A stretch of DNA of 64,000 nucleotides. It comes from CAYFPO01 sp964345035 (GTDB taxonomy: Bacteria > Fidelibacterota > Marinisomatia > SCGC-AAA003-L08 > GCA-002704045). The translations under genes and the position numbers were made by a program. Under the pieces are notes generated by a model. The model did no database searches. It saw only the letters and a list, made by a program, of their open reading frames with translations, and was not told where the DNA came from. Shown in pieces: positions 60,198 to 64,000 of the stretch (positions are counted from its first letter, which is position 1; every line of letters starts with the position of its first letter). Location of the stretch: positions 1 to 64,000 of the forward strand of contig CAYFPO010000005.1 in the NCBI GenBank assembly GCA_964345035.1. Reading direction: 5' to 3'.

Positions 60198-61577
60198 TTA
60201 AATAATTTCAAAATATCTATCCAACATCCAATGCCAGTCAGTTTCTGATTGTTTATTGGTTTCATATTCTTTGCATTCCCATTCCCTTGTAATCGAATAG
60301 TGATTTACCCATGCGTTTCCAAATATTTCCTTCATTACAGGACTATTCTTGAATGATTCAATGGACTTTTCAAGCGTATTGGGGAGTTCAGGATTTTCTT
60401 CTGATGTATCAACATCATAGGCATTGCCATTAACCATGGGCTGCAGTGGGATTTTATTTTCTATGCCATATAAACCACAAGCGATAGCAGCTGCCATTAC
60501 AAGGTGGGGATTCCCATCTGCAGCTGCAATCCGGTACTCAACCCGTTGACTTTTTGGTTTCCCGGATATTACACGGATTGCACAGGTTCTGTTTTCCCAT
60601 CCCCAATTTGAGTGTGTAGGTGCCCAAAAACCCGGTATCATTCTAGTATAAGAATTGATAGTGGGTGCAATCATTGGCAGTACTTCGGGTAATAAAGTCA
60701 ATTGTCCAGCTAAATAATGCTGCATTATTACACTCATGGAGTGTTTTTCATTTTCATCATAGAATGCACTGGTACCATCCAAATTCCATAAGGATTGGTG
60801 TAAGTGGCCGCTTTGTCCGGGGTAATCAGGACTCCATTTTGCCATAAAAGTTGCCATCAGCTCCCAATGTTGGGCTATGACTTTCATGAATGTTTTGAAA
60901 AGAGCTGCTTTATCTGCAGCAGATAATCCAGAATCTACATTTACGCTTGCTTCCAGCACTCCCGGTCCAGTTTCGGTGTGCAAGCCCTCCAATTCAAAAT
61001 TCATTTCTTTGCAGGTATCAATGATATCATGGAATAAATCACAATTCACTGAATTTCTCAAGACTGAATATCCAAACATTCCCGGAGTGAATGGTTTAAG
61101 GTTTTCATAATTTTTCTCACGAACTGAGTGGGGGGTTTCATCAAACAGAAAAAATTCATATTCCAAAGAGGATTTAACCATAAAACCCAAAGATTCGGCT
61201 TTTGCCAATTGTTGTTTCAACAACTGACGTGGACATGCAGAATAAGGAGTGCCATCTTGATTGATGAAATCTGCCAGAAACAACACAGTATTTGGTTCCC
61301 GTGGAATGCGTCTTTCTGAGGATTCATCTACCACAGCCAATGCATCAGGATATCCTGAATGCCAACCAGTTACAGATGGTTTATCGTATAATTCATCTGC
61401 TACATCCCAACCAAATACTACATCACAGAATCCAAATCCACCATTCAATGCTGATTCAAATTTGTTCAGATTGATATATTTACCGCGTAAAACCCCATCA
61501 ACATCAAATACCCCAATTTTGATTTTGTCTATTCCCTCTTTTTTTAATCGTTCGATAATCGGCTTCGATTTACTCAA
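60198..61577 (-). CDS. Glutamine-synthetase-like gamma-glutamyl ligase
   Basis: A 459-residue glutamine synthetase fold. Motifs are SLEYEFFLFDE (metal), LHTETGPGVLEASVN, SPDYPGQSGHLHQSLWN (ATP/Glu) and NWGWENRTCAIRV. The tail differs from housekeeping GlnA and fits the PuuA-like group that joins glutamate to an amine (putrescine, ethanolamine or isopropylamine). An aldehyde dehydrogenase precedes it, and an iron alcohol dehydrogenase follows. A gamma-glutamylated amine route is inferred; the amine is not known. Confidence 0.85.
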   Translation of the reverse strand: MSKSKPIIERLKKEGIDKIKIGVFDVDGVLRGKYINLNKFESALNGGFGFCDVVFGWDVADELYDKPSVTGWHSGYPDALAVVDESSERRIPREPNTVLFLADFINQDGTPYSACPRQLLKQQLAKAESLGFMVKSSLEYEFFLFDETPHSVREKNYENLKPFTPGMFGYSVLRNSVNCDLFHDIIDTCKEMNFELEGLHTETGPGVLEASVNVDSGLSAADKAALFKTFMKVIAQHWELMATFMAKWSPDYPGQSGHLHQSLWNLDGTSAFYDENEKHSMSVIMQHYLAGQLTLLPEVLPMIAPTINSYTRMIPGFWAPTHSNWGWENRTCAIRVISGKPKSQRVEYRIAAADGNPHLVMAAAIACGLYGIENKIPLQPMVNGNAYDVDTSEENPELPNTLEKSIESFKNSPVMKEIFGNAWVNHYSITREWECKEYETNKQSETDWHWMLDRYFEII

Positions 61578-61593
61578 TTTTATCCCCTCTTTT

Positions 61594-62973
61594 TCAGATT
61601 GTTTGGAAATAATAACTTTTTGGTCTGGTTAGATTTTGAATTCCCAATACAGATAAACTACATCCCTTACCACTGTCCTTTACTCCGGTCCACGCTAATT
61701 CTGGATCAAGAAAATCGCAGCAATTCATTAAAAATGTACCCGTTTCAATTTGATTTCCAATATTCATTGCTCTGTCTAAATCTGTAGTCCAGACAGATGC
61801 AGTTAGTCCGTAATTTGAATCATTCATTAGCATAGTAGCTTCTTCATCGTTTTTAACTGGCATAATACCAACAATAGGGCCAAAACTTTCTTCAATCATC
61901 ACATCCATTGAATGGTTTACGTCAGTCAAAATTGTGGGAAAATGATAGTATCCAGCTTCCGGGCAGTCAAAATTTCCATATTCTATCGTCGCACCATTCT
62001 CCCGTGCAGATTTGATTTGATGAATTATATGATTTTGTCCGGACTGTTGGGCAAGGGGTCCTAGTGTTGTGGTTTCATCCAAAGGATTTCCCATTTGTAA
62101 ATTATTCATTACATCACTTGCACCTGATACAAATTCATCATATACTCTTTCATGAACGTAAATCCGTTCTACAGCACAACAGGATTGACCTGCATTGTAA
62201 AATACACCATCAATAATACCATCGATTGCAGATTGTATATCAGCATCTTCACAAATATATGCAGGATCTTTCCCTCCTAATTCAAGTCCTGTATAAATAA
62301 ATTGAGAGGAAGCCGATTGATTTATTTCTCTTCCACCGGAAATTGACCCTGTAAATGAAACATGATCTATCAATCCTGATTTGATCAATTTATCTGTTGT
62401 TTGATGGGAAATTAAAAGTGATTTCACCAATCCTTCAGGTGCACCTGATTCCAAAAATGCTGATTCAAAATGTAAGCCGCACAGAGGTGTAATGGAACTA
62501 TGCTTTAATAACACAGAGTTTCCTGCAAGAATTGACGGCACGATTACATTGACTGCTGTTAACAGAGGATAATTCCACGCTGCAATGTTTAACACAACCC
62601 CTAATGGATCACGCCGGATATACTTTTTAACACCGGATTCTGAGGTGAAATTAATATCTTCCAGTGCATTTTTCGCAATTTTGCAGCAGACTTCAGCCCG
62701 TTTGATCATTCCTTTTACTTCATTCCTGGATTGAGTGATTGGTTTACCCATTTGAAATGTAATATCGGTTGCTACAGAATCCAGATTATCTTTAAACCAA
62801 TTCAATGCTTTTGATACACATTCAATTCTATTTGATAAACCGAGTTTTTTCCAGGATTTCTGAATATTTTTGGAATTTTCTGCAATGAGGATAACATCCT
62901 GAGTTTTCATTAATTCAACGGTATCAAAATTTTCTTCAGTTGCCGGATTTATCAGTTCCAAAACTTGATTCAA
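61594..62973 (-). CDS. NAD(P)-dependent aldehyde dehydrogenase
   Basis: A 459-residue aldehyde dehydrogenase of the succinate-semialdehyde/PuuC-like type. Glu231 in YTGLELGGKDPAYI and Cys265 in NAGQSCCAVERIYV are the catalytic pair; VLNIAAWNYPLLTA and SFTGSISGGREIN bind the cofactor. It ends 16 bases before the glutamine-synthetase-like gene. It probably oxidises the aldehyde formed from an amine or hydroxyacid in the same pathway (inference). It overlaps thiN by four bases. Confidence 0.9.
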   Translation of the reverse strand: MNQVLELINPATEENFDTVELMKTQDVILIAENSKNIQKSWKKLGLSNRIECVSKALNWFKDNLDSVATDITFQMGKPITQSRNEVKGMIKRAEVCCKIAKNALEDINFTSESGVKKYIRRDPLGVVLNIAAWNYPLLTAVNVIVPSILAGNSVLLKHSSITPLCGLHFESAFLESGAPEGLVKSLLISHQTTDKLIKSGLIDHVSFTGSISGGREINQSASSQFIYTGLELGGKDPAYICEDADIQSAIDGIIDGVFYNAGQSCCAVERIYVHERVYDEFVSGASDVMNNLQMGNPLDETTTLGPLAQQSGQNHIIHQIKSARENGATIEYGNFDCPEAGYYHFPTILTDVNHSMDVMIEESFGPIVGIMPVKNDEEATMLMNDSNYGLTASVWTTDLDRAMNIGNQIETGTFLMNCCDFLDPELAWTGVKDSGKGCSLSVLGIQNLTRPKSYYFQTI

Positions 62974-63617
62974 TTTTGATGTTCCTGAAAAATCATTGTA
63001 GAACCGTGGGATAAATTGATTTTAAATGTGTCACTATTAGATTCATTTAATGTTCCAAAATACAGACTGTTCAGACATTCATTTTTTAAGGGATATTTCA
63101 ATCCATCAGTTGTCAGCCGAATACTTAAATCAGTGAGGAATATTGATATTTGCTGATTTGGAAAACTGCTGAATATTGTATCTTCAGTAATTAATGTAAA
63201 TATGCCAAAATCGGAAATCATTTGAATCTTTAATAATTCAGAAAATTCAAATAATCTGAAAAAATTACCAATATGGTGATCATCTCTTCCCCCGGATGCA
63301 CCTAAAATGGTAACACTGTCTATTTTTTGATTTACACACCACTCAAGTGCCTTAGATAAATCATTTTTACTTTGATTGGTATCCGAAATTAATAGGTTTC
63401 CATAGATAGTTTTTGAATCTTTAGAAATTGAATCCATATCACCAATGATGAATTTAGGAGTGATATCAGAATTACACAGTTTATCAACTGCACCATCGCA
63501 GCAGATCATTGTACCGGATTCTCCTAATATATTAAGCGGAATGGCGTGTTTGGGAAAATCGCCATTTGCAAGTATCACTACCGGAGCCTTAGTCTTCTGG
63601 TTTAGTTTCCCAGTCAA
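62970..63617 (-). CDS. thiN: Thiamine pyrophosphokinase
   Basis: A 215-residue enzyme making thiamine diphosphate from thiamine and ATP. Motifs are VVILANGDFPKHAIPL, MICCDGAVDKLCNSDITPKF, IGDMDSIS, NQSKNDLSKALEWCV, and GASGGRDDHHIGNFFRLFEF. The C-terminal barrel is short but present. Its start lies 29 bases inside the end of the PDZ-peptidase gene, so it is co-translated with it. No riboswitch is visible. Confidence 0.93.
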   Translation of the reverse strand: MTGKLNQKTKAPVVILANGDFPKHAIPLNILGESGTMICCDGAVDKLCNSDITPKFIIGDMDSISKDSKTIYGNLLISDTNQSKNDLSKALEWCVNQKIDSVTILGASGGRDDHHIGNFFRLFEFSELLKIQMISDFGIFTLITEDTIFSSFPNQQISIFLTDLSIRLTTDGLKYPLKNECLNSLYFGTLNESNSDTFKINLSHGSTMIFQEHQN

Positions 63618-64000
63618 TTCTTAACCAGTTTTTATATAAATTCTTTTGCATGTCAGAGGGGCTTTCTATTTGAATTAATTCAAATTTATCTTTAGGTAAT
63701 TCAATCGGTGTTACAGTAAAATCACGCAATATACCATTTCGGGAAACCGTAACTTTTGCAGGTTCACTTATTGGAAATGATTTCAATCTGGTTTTATAAT
63801 CATTTCGCGTTATTCTGATATCATTCACCGCAATCAATTCATCATTCACGTTCAAACCGGAGTGAACTGCAGGTCCCTCATTCGGTATTTTTGAAATGGA
63901 TAAGGTATTTTTATTGATTTTAATCCCAAACCAAGTTGCAGTCGAGTCATCTTTATTGGAATAACTTTTTTTGACTTTTAAACCAAAAGGAGCGAGAATA
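63589..64000 (-). CDS. M61-type PDZ peptidase, 3' end only
   Basis: The frame is open to the right window edge, so the gene begins outside. The visible C-terminus has a stretch typical of the M61 (glycyl aminopeptidase) family before its PDZ domain (APFGLKVKKSYSNK, then TWFGIKINKNTLSISKIP). The PDZ part follows: NEGPAVHSGLNVNDELIAVN, then ITRNDYKTRLKSF and KVTVSRNGILRDFTV. The catalytic domain is not in the window, so the assignment rests on the C-terminal layout. Confidence 0.6.
   Translation of the reverse strand, partial: ILAPFGLKVKKSYSNKDDSTATWFGIKINKNTLSISKIPNEGPAVHSGLNVNDELIAVNDIRITRNDYKTRLKSFPISEPAKVTVSRNGILRDFTVTPIELPKDKFELIQIESPSDMQKNLYKNWLRIDWETKPED

Noticed and set aside
1..64000. 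CRISPR array, rRNA operon, prophage or complete insertion sequence
   Set aside because: No regularly spaced repeats, rRNA-like blocks, phage genes, transposase or integrase were recognised on either strand.

Overview
The window is about 64 kb of AT-rich, densely packed bacterial chromosome with one 100-N scaffold gap (26249-26348). Gene content points to a Gram-negative, aerobic or facultative heterotroph of the FCB group. Secreted proteins carry dockerin-like tails and one type IX secretion sorting tail, both of which I associate with 'Candidatus Marinimicrobia' (SAR406) and relatives. That placement is inference from gene style, not from a marker gene. I see no rRNA, no convincing tRNA, no CRISPR array and no intact transposase.

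Region 1 (1-14124): a beta-propeller gene cut by the window edge, then a long minus-strand array that looks like an oxygen-use island. In transcription order it encodes a 14-heme c-type cytochrome lipoprotein, a PLP decarboxylase, a DUF309 protein, cytochrome oxidase subunits II, I, III, III and IV, a small CPYC membrane protein, a VOC protein, 4-hydroxyphenylpyruvate dioxygenase, phenylalanine 4-hydroxylase, a SCO-like protein, a hemN remnant and an Rrf2-type Fe-S regulator. A pterin carbinolamine dehydratase at 28154-28432 would recycle the hydroxylase cofactor.

Region 2 (14249-21890): a heavy-metal efflux operon (TolC-like channel, adaptor, 1210-residue CzcA/CusA-type pump, metal-binding lipoprotein, Cys-rich leader protein). 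Its promoter region shares a short motif with the 14-heme cytochrome promoter.

Region 3 (21895-36957): a patchwork. It holds truncated genes, an intact hemN, a secreted PQQ-type sugar dehydrogenase with a dockerin tail, the assembly gap with identical 55-bp flanks, a DUF971-CDGSH-DUF2237 operon, and an SOS/mutagenesis cluster (SRAP peptidase, DnaE2-like polymerase, ImuB-like protein, LexA). That cluster is interrupted by decayed secreted-protein genes and by a four-helix-bundle (S23) gene flanked by AT-rich repeats. A second S23 gene has an in-frame TGA.

Region 4 (36958-42157, plus strand): anmK, a phosphomanno/phosphoglucomutase, a polyprenyl synthase, a PGI/PMI isomerase and a bifunctional nuclease with a UVR motif.

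Region 5 (42159-50149, minus strand): the classic fatty-acid cluster rpmF-plsX-fabH-fabD-fabG-acpP-fabF-rnc, preceded by a polytopic membrane protein and a SPOR lipoprotein.

Region 6 (50161-64000, minus strand): central and amino-acid metabolism. It has ndk, sucD, sucC, carbamate kinase, a COG2403-type GTPase and pyrroline-5-carboxylate dehydrogenase; then a methyltransferase and an MscS channel; then a glutamine-synthetase-like ligase, an aldehyde dehydrogenase and an iron alcohol dehydrogenase that look like one amine or alcohol catabolic unit; then thiamine pyrophosphokinase and the 3' end of an M61-type PDZ peptidase.
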